Notes: a model not told the origin generated them from the letters alone. Shown: positions 35,821 to 44,093, numbered from the stretch's first letter. The stretch: DNA of 45,562 nt from DATMQA01 sp035566895 (GCA_035566895.1 DATMQA010000038.1:1-45562), one strand, 5' to 3'. A program made the numbers and translations.

Positions 35821-35881
35821 TGAATAGAGGTGTGCAAGACAGTCTGAACAAAAGACAAACAATAGAAAGGAATCATGACAT

Positions 35882-36349
35882 ATGAACAGCTTGACTAGAT
35901 GGCAGCAACCAAACTTGACGTGGCAAGGCTTCGGCCGGCTAACGGACTTGCGGGAAGAAATCGATCGTTTATTCGAGGCCCCCTTGGCCGAGTTGGCAAG
36001 GACTTCGCAGCTTTTGAGCGGCTGGACGCCGGCCCTGGAGCTATACGAAGACAAGGACAACATTTATATGCGGGCAGAACTGCCTGGCATGAAGAAAGAG
36101 GACATTCAGCTTTCGCTGCACGATGGCAGCCTGAGCATTTCGGGCGAGCGCAAGCACGAGGAGAAATTCAAAGATGCCGAGGTGTATCGCGCGGAGCGGT
36201 TCTTCGGGCGCTTCCAACGGACGGTGTCGCTTCCGACGTCGGTGGCGGTGGACAAGGTCAAAGCCCAGTATAAGGATGGTGTTCTCTCGGTAACACTGCC
36301 AAAGGCAGAGGAAGCCAAACCCAAACACATCGACGTCAACGTGAGCTGA
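35882..36349 (+). CDS. Small heat shock protein, Hsp20/alpha-crystallin family
   Basis: A 155-residue ATP-independent holdase that keeps unfolding proteins soluble. The alpha-crystallin domain spans about residues 45-150: ALELYEDKDNIYMRAELPGM, then IQLSLHDGSLSISGERKHEE and the closing YKDGVLSVTLPKAEEAKPK, which holds the conserved G-V-L motif. The N-terminal arm (WQGFGRLTDLREEIDRLFEA) is typical of bacterial class A members. AAAGGA lies about 10 nt before the ATG. An out-of-frame ATG at 35874 opens a 7-codon frame across the start and ends at TAG. The second Hsp20 gene follows after 59 bp, so the two are probably one operon. Confidence 0.95.
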   Translation: MNSLTRWQQPNLTWQGFGRLTDLREEIDRLFEAPLAELARTSQLLSGWTPALELYEDKDNIYMRAELPGMKKEDIQLSLHDGSLSISGERKHEEKFKDAEVYRAERFFGRFQRTVSLPTSVAVDKVKAQYKDGVLSVTLPKAEEAKPKHIDVNVS

Positions 36350-36408
36350 GCGGCTCTTCCGGCGCGGCTGCACGTCCGCCGGAATACATTGAGAAAGGAT
36401 AACAGGAT

Positions 36409-36783
36409 ATGAAGGCAATTGTACGACACGACCAGCGAGCTACTACAGCCAACCGCGCGACGGAGTTTGCTTCGCCGGAGGTAAACATCTTTGAGACGGG
36501 GGATGGATATGTGGTGGAAGCGGAGATGCCGGGCGTCAACAAGGAAGGGCTGGAGATCACGCTCGAGGGCAGTGAGATAACCATTATCGGCCATCGCCCG
36601 ACCGAGCCGCTAAGCGGCGAGGCTCTCTTCTCCGAGGCCCATCATGCGGATTATCGGCGGGTGTTCGAGTTGGACCCCGCGATCGACACCGGCAAAATCT
36701 CGGCGAAGATGGACCAGGGCGTACTGACGCTGACGCTGCCGAAGTCTGAGCGGGTCAAGCCGCGAAAGATTACGGTGGACTGA
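36409..36783 (+). CDS. Small heat shock protein, Hsp20/alpha-crystallin family, second paralogue
   Basis: A 124-residue, shorter relative of the preceding protein. The crystallin domain runs from VNIFETGDGYVVEAEMPGV to GVLTLTLPKSERVKPRKITV, with a Lys/Arg-rich end and an N-terminal arm of only about 25 residues. AAAGGA stands 10 nt before its ATG. Two paralogues in tandem often form mixed oligomers. The sequences differ enough that this is an old duplication. Confidence 0.93.
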   Translation: MKAIVRHDQRATTANRATEFASPEVNIFETGDGYVVEAEMPGVNKEGLEITLEGSEITIIGHRPTEPLSGEALFSEAHHADYRRVFELDPAIDTGKISAKMDQGVLTLTLPKSERVKPRKITVD

Positions 36784-36810
36784 GCCCAGGGATTGGTGTG
36801 AGGGAGTAGC

Positions 36811-36850
36811 GGAGTGTTGGAGTGTTGCCCCGCGCAACTACCAACACTCC
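36811..36850. terminator. Bidirectional hairpin between convergent genes
   Basis: GGAGTGTTGG (36811-36820) is the exact complement of CCAACACTCC (36841-36850); the inner AGTGTTGC/GCAACT extends it. It occupies the gap between the Hsp20 stop (36783) and the stop of the spermidine-synthase-like gene (36854), where a terminator working in both directions is expected. A T-rich stretch follows on the plus side. Confidence 0.55.
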
Positions 36851-36853
36851 GGA

Positions 36854-39250
36854 TCATTTTAATATTTGGAAGAGGCTGGCGAAATCGTCCGTCCAGAGCG
36901 GCGCTTTGACGGCGTTGGTTTTGGTTGGAAGGGCTGCAGCCGCAATGGAAGGCGAAGTCATAAACTTTTCATCGCGGCTGAGTAATATCCAGGTGGAGGA
37001 ATAAAGCCACCATTCCTCGTCCGCCTCATCGTAATCAATGACGGCGAGCTTATAATTGAACTGGCGGGCGAGATTGGTGACGACCGGTTCCAGGTCCAGG
37101 AAATGGTTGGAGATATGGACCGCTATAATGCCGTTGGTCTTAAGGTGCCGTTGATAGACCTGGAAGGCCTCCCGGGTCAATAAATGGACGGGGATGGCAT
37201 CACTGCTGAAGGCATCCAGGGCCAGCAAATCAAATTGCTGCGGCGGCTCCTGCTCCATCGAAAGCCGCGCGTCCCCCAGGGCTACTTCGGCCTTGCCCGC
37301 GCAATTGGCAAGGTAAGAAAAACGCGAAGTGGCGTACCGCTTCACGTCGGGATTGATTTCGTAAATCCGGACGTAATCGCCTGGCAGCGCATAGGCCGTC
37401 AATGTGCCAGTGCCCAGACCGACCAGGCCGAGACGCCGATGACCCGCCGGGAGGGCCTTCAAGGCCAGACCGATCCCGCTCTCCTCGCCATAATAGCTGG
37501 TGGGCCAGCCCGCCTGCTGCGCATCAACGAATTGCAATCCGTGGGTGATGCGCCCGTGTTGCAGCACGAAATGATGGCCCTTGGGTTCGTCTTTTCGGTA
37601 TTCGTACACGGTCAGCACACCATAAAAGTTGCGCGAACGAGCGACTACCTCCGTACCGGATTTGAGCATCTGCATCCATAAAGTCACACCCAGACCCGCC
37701 AGCCCCAGCCAGAGCCAGACGCAGGCCAGCAGCCGCCAATGCTGGAAGGTTTTGTAACGCTTAAGCAGCACCCACTCTCCCACCAGGACCACCAACAGTC
37801 CCCACAGCGCGGCGCGAATTGCTATCAGATACCCGCGGGACAGGCCCGGGACCTCGCGCCCAAACTCCGCGATAAACCAATCGACCCCGAAGAACACGCC
37901 CAACGGCAGGAGACACGCCAGCCAGTGCCACTCGTCCCAGCGGGAGAAGAGTCGCAGGAGCGCGCGCCGGGGTTGCCCCGGGCCGGGTCCGTCCTCGCGC
38001 GCAGTGAGCTTCTCCTGCGCGGGAACATTCGAGTTCCCTGGCCTTCTTCCTGCAGAGGAGCTGGCTGCGCCCGAGGACGGGAGCTCTCCGGGCCGGTTGA
38101 GCCGGCCTTGCGTGGAGCAGATGAGGACGAACAACAGGCCGCAAGTCCAAAGCGCCCAATTCAGCTCGTAATAATCCTTCAAGAGCACGGGCGCGAGGAC
38201 CGCCACGCAAACCCCGCCAAGGGCTCCACCGGCGGCAATGAGCAGGTAGAATCCGGTGAGGTGCTGCGGGTCGGGCCGGAGGCGGTAGAGCTCGCCATGG
38301 CAGACCATGCAACAGCAGAACAGCCCGCCGGCATAAATCGCGACCTGTTTGTAAAGGGTCAAATCAGTTCCTTGAAACAGCGCCCAGCAAATCGCTGTGC
38401 AAGCCGCGATGAGAAGAAGCGTAAACGGCAAGCGCGCGTACCAGCGGGGACTATCGAAGCAGATGATGAAGGTCAGCAGGTAGAGCGCCAGCGGCAGCAC
38501 CCATAGAAAAGGAACCGAGGCCACGTCCTGGCAGAGCTTATTAGTGGTGGCCAGCAGCAGCGCCGAAGCGCAGGCAGGCAGCAGCAACCAGAGGAAGCGG
38601 GTGACGGCTGACGGCTGACGGGTGGCCGGAGACAAGGGCCGGCGCTCGTTACTCGGCACCTGAGTTTCGTCACTTCTCCAGAGTCTTACTGCGCAGAGGA
38701 CACAGCCGACCGCGTAGGCCGCCAGACCCCAGGCCCAAATACTGGCCTGCATTTTTCGGGTAAAATGGCTTTCGAAAAAGAAAGGGTAACTCACCAGAGC
38801 CAGCAGCGAGCCAACGTTCGAGAGTGCATAGAGGCGATAAGGGGAGGCGCCAGGGTGGGTGCGGCTGAACCATTGTTGCAGCAGCGGTCCGGTGGCCGAG
38901 AGGACGAAATAGGGCAGGCCGAGGCTGGCGGCCAGCAGAACCAGGATTTGCAGCATCGGGTTGCCATCTCCTTTCGGTTTCCAGGCATCTCCCGGGGTAA
39001 TGGGCAGCAGCGCCAAAGCCGCGACGAGCAGCGCCAGGTGCAACAGCGCCTGCTTCCTGGCATTTAGCCATCGGGTGCCAAAGTGGGCATAAGCGTAACC
39101 CGCTAACAAGGCCACCTGGAAGAACAACATGCAGGTGGTCCACACGCCAGGCCCTCCGCCGAACCACGGCAGGATGTATTTGCCCATCAGCGGCTGGACC
39201 TCAAAGAGCAGAAAGGCCCCGGCAAAGATGGTAAAGGCAAATGCCAGCAT
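36854..39250 (-). CDS. Fused membrane/spermidine-synthase-like protein
   Basis: A 798-residue protein with about ten transmembrane segments in its first part (MLAFAFTIFAGAFLLFEVQP and LMGKYILPWFGGGPGVWTTC are typical of the fused MFS/spermidine synthase family) and a cytoplasmic Rossmann domain at about 540-770. The latter has GLVGLGTGTLTAYA, YEINPDVKRYA and LLALDAFSSDAIPVHLLTREAF, the SAM-type cofactor site and the D-A-F-S region of polyamine synthases. The activity of such fusions is not established. The linker between membrane blocks (about residues 390-430) derives from a palindromic element. A Ser/Thr-rich stretch (PLSPATRQPSAVTR) comes from a heptamer repeat. Confidence 0.85.
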   Translation of the reverse strand: MLAFAFTIFAGAFLLFEVQPLMGKYILPWFGGGPGVWTTCMLFFQVALLAGYAYAHFGTRWLNARKQALLHLALLVAALALLPITPGDAWKPKGDGNPMLQILVLLAASLGLPYFVLSATGPLLQQWFSRTHPGASPYRLYALSNVGSLLALVSYPFFFESHFTRKMQASIWAWGLAAYAVGCVLCAVRLWRSDETQVPSNERRPLSPATRQPSAVTRFLWLLLPACASALLLATTNKLCQDVASVPFLWVLPLALYLLTFIICFDSPRWYARLPFTLLLIAACTAICWALFQGTDLTLYKQVAIYAGGLFCCCMVCHGELYRLRPDPQHLTGFYLLIAAGGALGGVCVAVLAPVLLKDYYELNWALWTCGLLFVLICSTQGRLNRPGELPSSGAASSSAGRRPGNSNVPAQEKLTAREDGPGPGQPRRALLRLFSRWDEWHWLACLLPLGVFFGVDWFIAEFGREVPGLSRGYLIAIRAALWGLLVVLVGEWVLLKRYKTFQHWRLLACVWLWLGLAGLGVTLWMQMLKSGTEVVARSRNFYGVLTVYEYRKDEPKGHHFVLQHGRITHGLQFVDAQQAGWPTSYYGEESGIGLALKALPAGHRRLGLVGLGTGTLTAYALPGDYVRIYEINPDVKRYATSRFSYLANCAGKAEVALGDARLSMEQEPPQQFDLLALDAFSSDAIPVHLLTREAFQVYQRHLKTNGIIAVHISNHFLDLEPVVTNLARQFNYKLAVIDYDEADEEWWLYSSTWILLSRDEKFMTSPSIAAAALPTKTNAVKAPLWTDDFASLFQILK
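37980..38091 (-). repeat. Palindromic element within the spermidine-synthase-like gene
   Basis: CGTCCTCGCGCGCAG (37990-38004) and CTGCGCCCGAGGACG (38065-38079) are complementary at 14 of 15 positions, with a small inner hairpin GGGAAC-N6-GTTCCC at 38021-38038. The element encodes a Pro/Ser/Gly-rich linker without a stop. It shares CCTCGGGCGCAGC and its layout with the element in mutS. Confidence 0.65.
38600..38626 (-). repeat. Tandem heptamer tract inside a coding sequence
   Basis: GTGACGG CTGACGG CTGACGG GTGG at 38600-38626 (plus-strand reading) is a three-copy 7-nt repeat. It encodes a loop of the membrane protein. The GTGACGG unit is the same as in the intergenic repeat at 27366. Confidence 0.5.
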
Positions 39251-39316
39251 GGGAAGATTTTGTCAGCCAGAAGGGTCCAAGGCCAGATGGAAGTCGGTGT
39301 AGATCCGGAAGATGAG

Positions 39317-39380
39317 AACCACGAAATATACCAAACACACGAAAGGGAATTCTTTCGTATCGTTCGTGTATTTCGTGGTT
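39317..39380. repeat. Hairpin with CACGAAATA-type repeat arms
   Basis: AACCACGAAATA (39317-39328) is the exact complement of TATTTCGTGGTT (39369-39380). Between them further 9-nt units follow (CCAAACACACGAAAG and its near complement CTTTCGTATCGTTCGTG). It lies between the divergent spermidine-synthase-like gene and thrC. A second small hairpin, CGTGAGC-N10-GCTCACG at 39424-39447, sits 12 bp before the thrC start. Confidence 0.6.
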
Positions 39381-39459
39381 TCTTCCTGATGAACTTTGAC
39401 GCCGGAGATTATTATTGCCAAACCGTGAGCGGAGCAGTTAGCTCACGCCCAAAATAAAC

Positions 39460-40680
39460 ATGAGTTTTGTCACTCACCTCGAATGCGCCAATTGCGGTCA
39501 GCGGTATGAAGCCAACCAGGTCCATAACCTTTGCACTGCCTGCCAAAAGCCCCTTTGGGTGCGTTACGATCTGGCGGCTTTAAAGAAGAACTTCTCGAAG
39601 AAGACGCTGTTTGGGCGGCCGCCGACCATCTGGCGCTACCTGGAAATGTTGCCGATGCGCGATGCCGCCAATATTGTCTCGCTGACCGAAACCATCACGC
39701 CGATTCTTGAAACCAAACGCCTGGGGGCGGAGTTCGGCGTGCAAAACCTCTTCATCAAAGACGAGAGTCGCCTGCCCACCGGCAGTTTCAAGGCGCGGGG
39801 GATGGCGCTGGCGATTTCGAAGGCCAAAGAATTGGGGATCACGCGCGTAGCGGCACCGACGGCGGGCAACGCGGGAGGCGCGATGGCCGCCTATGCCGCC
39901 CGGGCCGGCATGGAATGCTACGTGTTCATGCCCGAAGACACGCCGATGATCAATCAGAAGGAATGTTTTCTCTCCGGCGCCAAAACCTTTTTGGTCAACG
40001 GCCTCATTACCGATTGCGGGCGGATTGTCGGCGAGGGAAAAAAGGCCAAAGGTTGGTTTGATCTCTCCACCCTGAAGGAGCCTTATCGGATTGAGGGCAA
40101 GAAAACCATGGGGCTCGAGTTGGCCGAGCAGTTCGACTGGGAACTGCCGGACGTTATTCTTTACCCGACGGGTGGCGGCACGGGCCTCATCGGGATGTGG
40201 AAGGCCTTCCAGGAACTGGAGGCGCTGGGCTGGCTCAAGTCGCCGAAGAAACCCAGAATGATCTCCTGCCAGAGCGATGGGTGCGCGCCCATTGCGGTAG
40301 CCTTCGATAAAGGGGAACGCTTCGCTAAGAAATTCGAAAACGCCGCTACGATTGCCAGCGGCCTGCGCGTGCCGGCCGCCGTCGGGGATTTCATGATACT
40401 GGATGCGGTCCGCGAAAGCGGCGGCACTGCGTTGGCAGCGCCCGAGGGCGAGATCCCCAAATGGATGCAATTAGCGGCTTCCAAGGAAGGCATCGCGCTG
40501 TGTCCCGAAACGGCAGTGTGTCTTGGCGCTCTGGCAATATTGCTCAAGCGCGGAGCGATCAAACCCCAGGAACGAATCCTGGTTTTCAACACCGGGGCGG
40601 CGCAGAAATATCCGGAGGCCGTTCATGAAAAGCTGGCTCGACTGGATGTGACCAAGCCGATCGATTGGGCCGCGATCTGA
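39460..40680 (+). CDS. thrC: Threonine synthase
   Basis: This PLP enzyme converts O-phosphohomoserine into threonine, the last step of threonine synthesis. The 406-residue product begins with a zinc-ribbon-like part (Cys9, Cys12, Cys25, Cys28) as in the plant- and archaeal-like group. The PLP lysine is Lys111 in RLPTGSFKARGM. The cofactor-phosphate loop region TAGNAGGAMAAYAARAG and the PTGGGTGLIGMWKAF segment are intact. The start is placed at the ATG before SFVTHLECANCG. No other threonine genes are adjacent. Confidence 0.92.
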   Translation: MSFVTHLECANCGQRYEANQVHNLCTACQKPLWVRYDLAALKKNFSKKTLFGRPPTIWRYLEMLPMRDAANIVSLTETITPILETKRLGAEFGVQNLFIKDESRLPTGSFKARGMALAISKAKELGITRVAAPTAGNAGGAMAAYAARAGMECYVFMPEDTPMINQKECFLSGAKTFLVNGLITDCGRIVGEGKKAKGWFDLSTLKEPYRIEGKKTMGLELAEQFDWELPDVILYPTGGGTGLIGMWKAFQELEALGWLKSPKKPRMISCQSDGCAPIAVAFDKGERFAKKFENAATIASGLRVPAAVGDFMILDAVRESGGTALAAPEGEIPKWMQLAASKEGIALCPETAVCLGALAILLKRGAIKPQERILVFNTGAAQKYPEAVHEKLARLDVTKPIDWAAI

Positions 40681-40683
40681 GCG

Positions 40684-40701
40684 AAATCCGAATTCGGATT
40701 T
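40684..40701. terminator. Perfect palindrome between convergent thrC and cytochrome genes
   Basis: AAATCCGAATTCGGATTT is a perfect 18-nt palindrome immediately after the thrC stop and 4 bp from the stop of the opposing cytochrome gene (40706). The A tract before and T tract after make it a possible terminator in both directions, but the lack of a spacer loop makes the RNA hairpin imperfect. Confidence 0.5.
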
Positions 40702-40705
40702 TACC

Positions 40706-41410
40706 TCACTTCCGGCTCAGAATCCAATCCGCGAGCGTTTTAGTTTCCGCGTCCGTGATCATCGGGAAGGGCGGCATGATGACCGGACCCCATTTGCCGG
40801 AGCCACCCTGGTGGATTTGGTCGGCGATTTTGGAAAAGGCCGCGCTGTCGTCGTGGTACTTGGCAGCGACGTCACGGTAGGCAGGCCCCACAATTTTAGT
40901 CGAGACATTGTGGCAGCCAAGGCAGCCGTACTTGGTGGCGATGGCTTCTCCGTTCACGGTTCGCCCTTGGTTGTCTCCGATCTGGGCGGGGGTTGACAGC
41001 GTGACTGGCGTTCGGTTGGTGTCCTGCCCGTAATTCTTCACCAGATAATTCACGACTGGCTCAACTTGCTCGTCGGGCAAAGGAGCGCCAAACTTATCCT
41101 TCATTTTTTTTACTGAGGCTGCCCAGAATGTGCGCGGCAGCGGCGGCTGCATCGTAACGTATTCCACGGAATGACAAATGAGGCATTGCGCATTGGCGAT
41201 CTCCGAACCGCCGCCCGCTTTAAAAGAAACCGTCTCGGGGGGAAGGTCAATTTTCATGACTCCAGCCCGCAACGGCGTGGAAAAAACGAGCAACAAAAGG
41301 GCAAATGTGCGCGGAATTGAACATCGAAGATTCCGCACCCTCTCCACCCCCAGGGGGAGAGCGGTAGCGAGGGGAACGTAATCCTCTGAATGTGCTGAAC
41401 CGACGGTCAT
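40706..41410 (-). CDS. Diheme cytochrome c, probable SorB-like subunit of sulfite dehydrogenase
   Basis: An exported electron acceptor with two heme c sites, CLICH (Cys76-His80) and CLGCH (Cys163-His167). The first domain (ANAQCLICHSVEYVTMQPPL then FWAASVKKMKDKFGAPLPDE) resembles the SorB cytochrome of sulfite dehydrogenases. The second (GEAIATKYGCLGCH to PPFPMITDAETKTLADWILS) resembles a small class I cytochrome c. The true start is unclear: the ATG at 41410 gives a 25-residue head before the signal peptide (IPRTFALLLLVFSTPL), and that head contains a GC-rich palindrome at 41338-41364. A GTG nearer the signal peptide may be used. It begins 34 bp after the sulfite-oxidase-like gene, as an operon. 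Confidence 0.75.
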   Translation of the reverse strand: MTVGSAHSEDYVPLATALPLGVERVRNLRCSIPRTFALLLLVFSTPLRAGVMKIDLPPETVSFKAGGGSEIANAQCLICHSVEYVTMQPPLPRTFWAASVKKMKDKFGAPLPDEQVEPVVNYLVKNYGQDTNRTPVTLSTPAQIGDNQGRTVNGEAIATKYGCLGCHNVSTKIVGPAYRDVAAKYHDDSAAFSKIADQIHQGGSGKWGPVIMPPFPMITDAETKTLADWILSRK

Positions 41411-41444
41411 ATTGAAAGCAAGCAGCTAAGCGTGGTTCGGGTTT

Positions 41445-42686
41445 TTAAGTGACTGTAACGCGTACGGTTTCAGCCACGTTGCGCATGTAGCCCGAGGGAT
41501 TCCAGAGCGGTTCAAGGGGCTGGCTCTGGCCGATCCGATTGGTGGCGCAGGCACGCAGTGCAAATTGCCCGGCGCGGGCCGGCAGGAAAGGAATCGTCCA
41601 TTCGCGAAATGCATATTTCCCGTGGTCCTGGCCCAGGCTCGCTTCGCGCCAGGTGTGGCCGTCATCATCGGAGAACAACACCGAGCGAATGCTTTCGCCT
41701 CCATCAAAAGCAATGCCGCGAACCGTCAATGGCCCGTCCACGGTGATCTTGTCCCCATCAGTCAGGCTCGTGATGAACGAGCGGACATTGTAGCGGGCAA
41801 TCGGTTTGGTTTTTTTCGGGGTCGTGCCCGGCTCGATGCAGGCGCCGGCATTGTCGGGGATGAGATAGGCGGTGTTCATCCAGAACCCGGCGAAGTCCTG
41901 GTCCAGCACGGTGATCTCATTGACGTGTTTGACCCAGTAGGTGCCGTAGTAGCCCGGCACGACCAGGCGGAGCGGAAACCCATTGAGCATGGGCAAGTCC
42001 TCCCCGTTCATCTGCCAGGCCAGCATGACCTCGCCATCCAGCGCGTGGTCCACATTCAGCGATTTGACGAAATCCGGCGTCTTTTCGTCCACCGGCTTAT
42101 CCAAGCCGTTAAAGGCAACCTGTCGCACGCCGGCGGCAACCCCCGCCCGGTCCAAAACATCCTTGAGCCGGACGCCTTTCCAGCGCGCGCACCCCATTGC
42201 GCCGTTGCCCATCTGGCCGCCGGCCACGCGCGGTGCGCTGAAGCCGCGGCCATTTCCGGAGCACTGGTTAACCGCGGCGATTTCAACCGGCTCAAATTTA
42301 GTTTTTAGATCGGCCAGGGAGAGCGACAGCGGCGAATTGACCTTGCCTTCAATTTGCAGACGGAATTGGTCCGGATCAATTTCCGTCGGAATTTGCGCGA
42401 GATGGTAGCGAACGAAAAAGGCGTCGTTGGGAGTGAAAATGCCGTCGTTGAAAACCGACATCGGGGTCTCAAGTTGGGGCGGCCGCATGGTGAGCAAAAT
42501 GAGCGGCCGCTTTTGTGGAAACTGGACCAGGCGTCGTTCACCGTTGGCGAAAGGCATCGACACCGGAGCGGCGGCCAGAGCGCTCGCTACCGGATGAGCG
42601 ATGAAGGCTCCCAGGCCACCTCGGGCGGCGGCGCACAAAAAGCGGCGGCGGCTCAACCCAACGCTTCGTTGTTCTTTCGGGGCCAT
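41445..42686 (-). CDS. Molybdopterin-dependent sulfite oxidase/dehydrogenase (SorA-like)
   Basis: A 413-residue enzyme that probably oxidises sulfite to sulfate and passes electrons to the adjacent cytochrome. The start at 42686 puts a Tat signal (LSRRRFLCAAARGGLGAF) near the N-terminus. The molybdenum-ligating Cys is Cys142 in VNQCSGNGRGF; GAMGCARWKGVRLKDVL, FPLRLVVPGYYGTYWVKHV and WMNTAYL are conserved in the oxidoreductase domain. The C-terminal third is the Ig-like dimerisation domain (VRGIAFDGGESIRSVLFSDD). The frame stays open for 49 more residues upstream, but those lack a Tat signal context. It lies divergent from a YeiH-like exporter gene with a 145-bp gap between the starts. Confidence 0.88.
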   Translation of the reverse strand: MAPKEQRSVGLSRRRFLCAAARGGLGAFIAHPVASALAAAPVSMPFANGERRLVQFPQKRPLILLTMRPPQLETPMSVFNDGIFTPNDAFFVRYHLAQIPTEIDPDQFRLQIEGKVNSPLSLSLADLKTKFEPVEIAAVNQCSGNGRGFSAPRVAGGQMGNGAMGCARWKGVRLKDVLDRAGVAAGVRQVAFNGLDKPVDEKTPDFVKSLNVDHALDGEVMLAWQMNGEDLPMLNGFPLRLVVPGYYGTYWVKHVNEITVLDQDFAGFWMNTAYLIPDNAGACIEPGTTPKKTKPIARYNVRSFITSLTDGDKITVDGPLTVRGIAFDGGESIRSVLFSDDDGHTWREASLGQDHGKYAFREWTIPFLPARAGQFALRACATNRIGQSQPLEPLWNPSGYMRNVAETVRVTVT

Positions 42687-42831
42687 GCGGAGGATTCTAT
42701 TGTGCACACCCAAAAAAGAAAAGACAGAAAGGGTTTCTAGCTGTTTTGAAGTGTCCTTATCAAGAACATAAAGTTGGTGAATGTTGTGGGTTGACCCGTC
42801 ACGTAAATACGTTAAGCTCAACGCCAATACC
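42687..42831. promoter_or_regulatory. Divergent promoter region of the sulfite module
   Basis: This 145-bp gap separates two divergent genes of one predicted pathway, so it should hold both promoters and possibly a shared operator. The palindrome-like ACGT-AAAT-ACGT at 42801-42812 is a possible site for a dimeric regulator. No regulator gene is adjacent. Confidence 0.35.
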
Positions 42832-44049
42832 ATGAGCGAGAGCGATTATTCCTGGGCGGCGTATCTTGATTACATGGAGGGCGGCGGCTCGGACGTGGTC
42901 AGCCTGCCTGCTGCCAAACCTGCACCCAAGCAGGCGTTCAGGGCAGACCAACCTCTGTGGGGCATTCTGGCCGCGTTCACTCTCAGCCTGATTGCTTTGT
43001 GGTTGGGCAAACTCGCCTTTTGGCCTTTTACCATGACGGTTATCGGGGGCCGGGTGATGCACCCCATCGAGCCGGTGATGATTGCCATCGTTCTGGGGAT
43101 GGCGGTCAGCAATTTATGGAAACTGCCCAAAGCGTTTCAACCCGGGATCAAATTCTCAGTTAAGAAACTTTTGCCGCTGGGGATCGTGCTGCTGGGCGCG
43201 CGGCTAAATTTCGGCGAGATGATGAAAGTCGGCCTGGCCGGGCTGGCCTTGAGCGCTTTGGAAACGGTCCTGGCGCTAAGCTTGCTGCTGCTGCTGGCAC
43301 GCTGGTTGAAGCTGCCCCCGAAACTGGGCACGCTGCTTGGCGTAGGCACGGCTATCTGCGGCGGCACTGCAATTGTGGCGACAGCGCCCGTCATCGAGGC
43401 CGAGGACAAAGACGTCGCCTTCAGCGTGGCGACGATCACCTTGCTCAGCTTGCTGGCAATGTTTGCGCTCCCACTGATGGGTCACTTGCTTGATTTGACC
43501 TCGAGGCAATTCGGTGTCTGGGCCGGTTTGGCCATTCACCAAACGCCACAGGTGGTCGCCGCGGGCTATGCGTATTCCCCCAGCCATGGGGAGTACAGCC
43601 CGGTGGCGGGGGACACCGCCACGATTGTCAAAATGGCGCGGGTGTGCCTGCTTGCGCCGGTGGTGTTCATCATCGGGCTTTTCTATGCCCGCAACAAAGC
43701 ACAGCAGAGCGGGGTGACCGGAAGCAAGCGCATCAATTACCTGCACCTCTTTCCCACATTTATCCTTGGTTTTGTGGGGATGGCTCTGCTCAACACGCTC
43801 GGCCTGCTGCCTGAATTGACCGTCCGCCATGCCGGAGTACTGGGCCAAGGAGTGCACACCCTCGCGGTGGCGGGCGCAGCCGAACAGGCCTCCAGGTTCT
43901 GCATCATCATCAGCATGGCGGGCGTCGGATTGGAGACTAAGTTTGCAGCGATGCGCCAAACCGGGCTGAGACCCTTCGCGGCTAGCTTGCTGGCAATGGT
44001 GCTGGTGGCGGTGGTGGTGTTGGTGCTGATCAAGGCGCTCGGAATTTGA
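42832..44049 (+). CDS. YeiH-family putative sulfate exporter (UPF0324)
   Basis: A 405-residue protein with about ten transmembrane segments. Family signatures include PIEPVMIAIVLGMAVSN, ILLGARLNFGE (here VLLGARLNFGEMMKVG), GVGTAICGGTAIVATAPVI, and GLAIHQTPQVVAAGYAYS. The family has been proposed to export sulfate or related anions, but direct proof is thin. The ATG at 42832 (MSESDYSWAAYLD) is preferred to 42781. Divergent pairing with the sulfite oxidase genes supports a role in removing the sulfate formed. Confidence 0.85.
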   Translation: MSESDYSWAAYLDYMEGGGSDVVSLPAAKPAPKQAFRADQPLWGILAAFTLSLIALWLGKLAFWPFTMTVIGGRVMHPIEPVMIAIVLGMAVSNLWKLPKAFQPGIKFSVKKLLPLGIVLLGARLNFGEMMKVGLAGLALSALETVLALSLLLLLARWLKLPPKLGTLLGVGTAICGGTAIVATAPVIEAEDKDVAFSVATITLLSLLAMFALPLMGHLLDLTSRQFGVWAGLAIHQTPQVVAAGYAYSPSHGEYSPVAGDTATIVKMARVCLLAPVVFIIGLFYARNKAQQSGVTGSKRINYLHLFPTFILGFVGMALLNTLGLLPELTVRHAGVLGQGVHTLAVAGAAEQASRFCIIISMAGVGLETKFAAMRQTGLRPFAASLLAMVLVAVVVLVLIKALGI

Positions 44050-44068
44050 TTTGCGGAAAGGCAGAACC

Positions 44069-44093
44069 CCTCGCGAGAAATTCTCAAAACCAG
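44069..44093. repeat. Short dispersed repeat, copy 2
   Basis: This copy matches 93-117 almost exactly. It begins CCTCGCGAGAAATTCTC, which contains the small inverted repeat GAGAA-A-TTCTC. It lies 20 bp after the YeiH-family gene. Confidence 0.5.

Noticed and set aside
39260..39457. 65-codon frame before thrC
   Set aside because: It runs through the CACGAAATA hairpin and has no ribosome binding site or domain.
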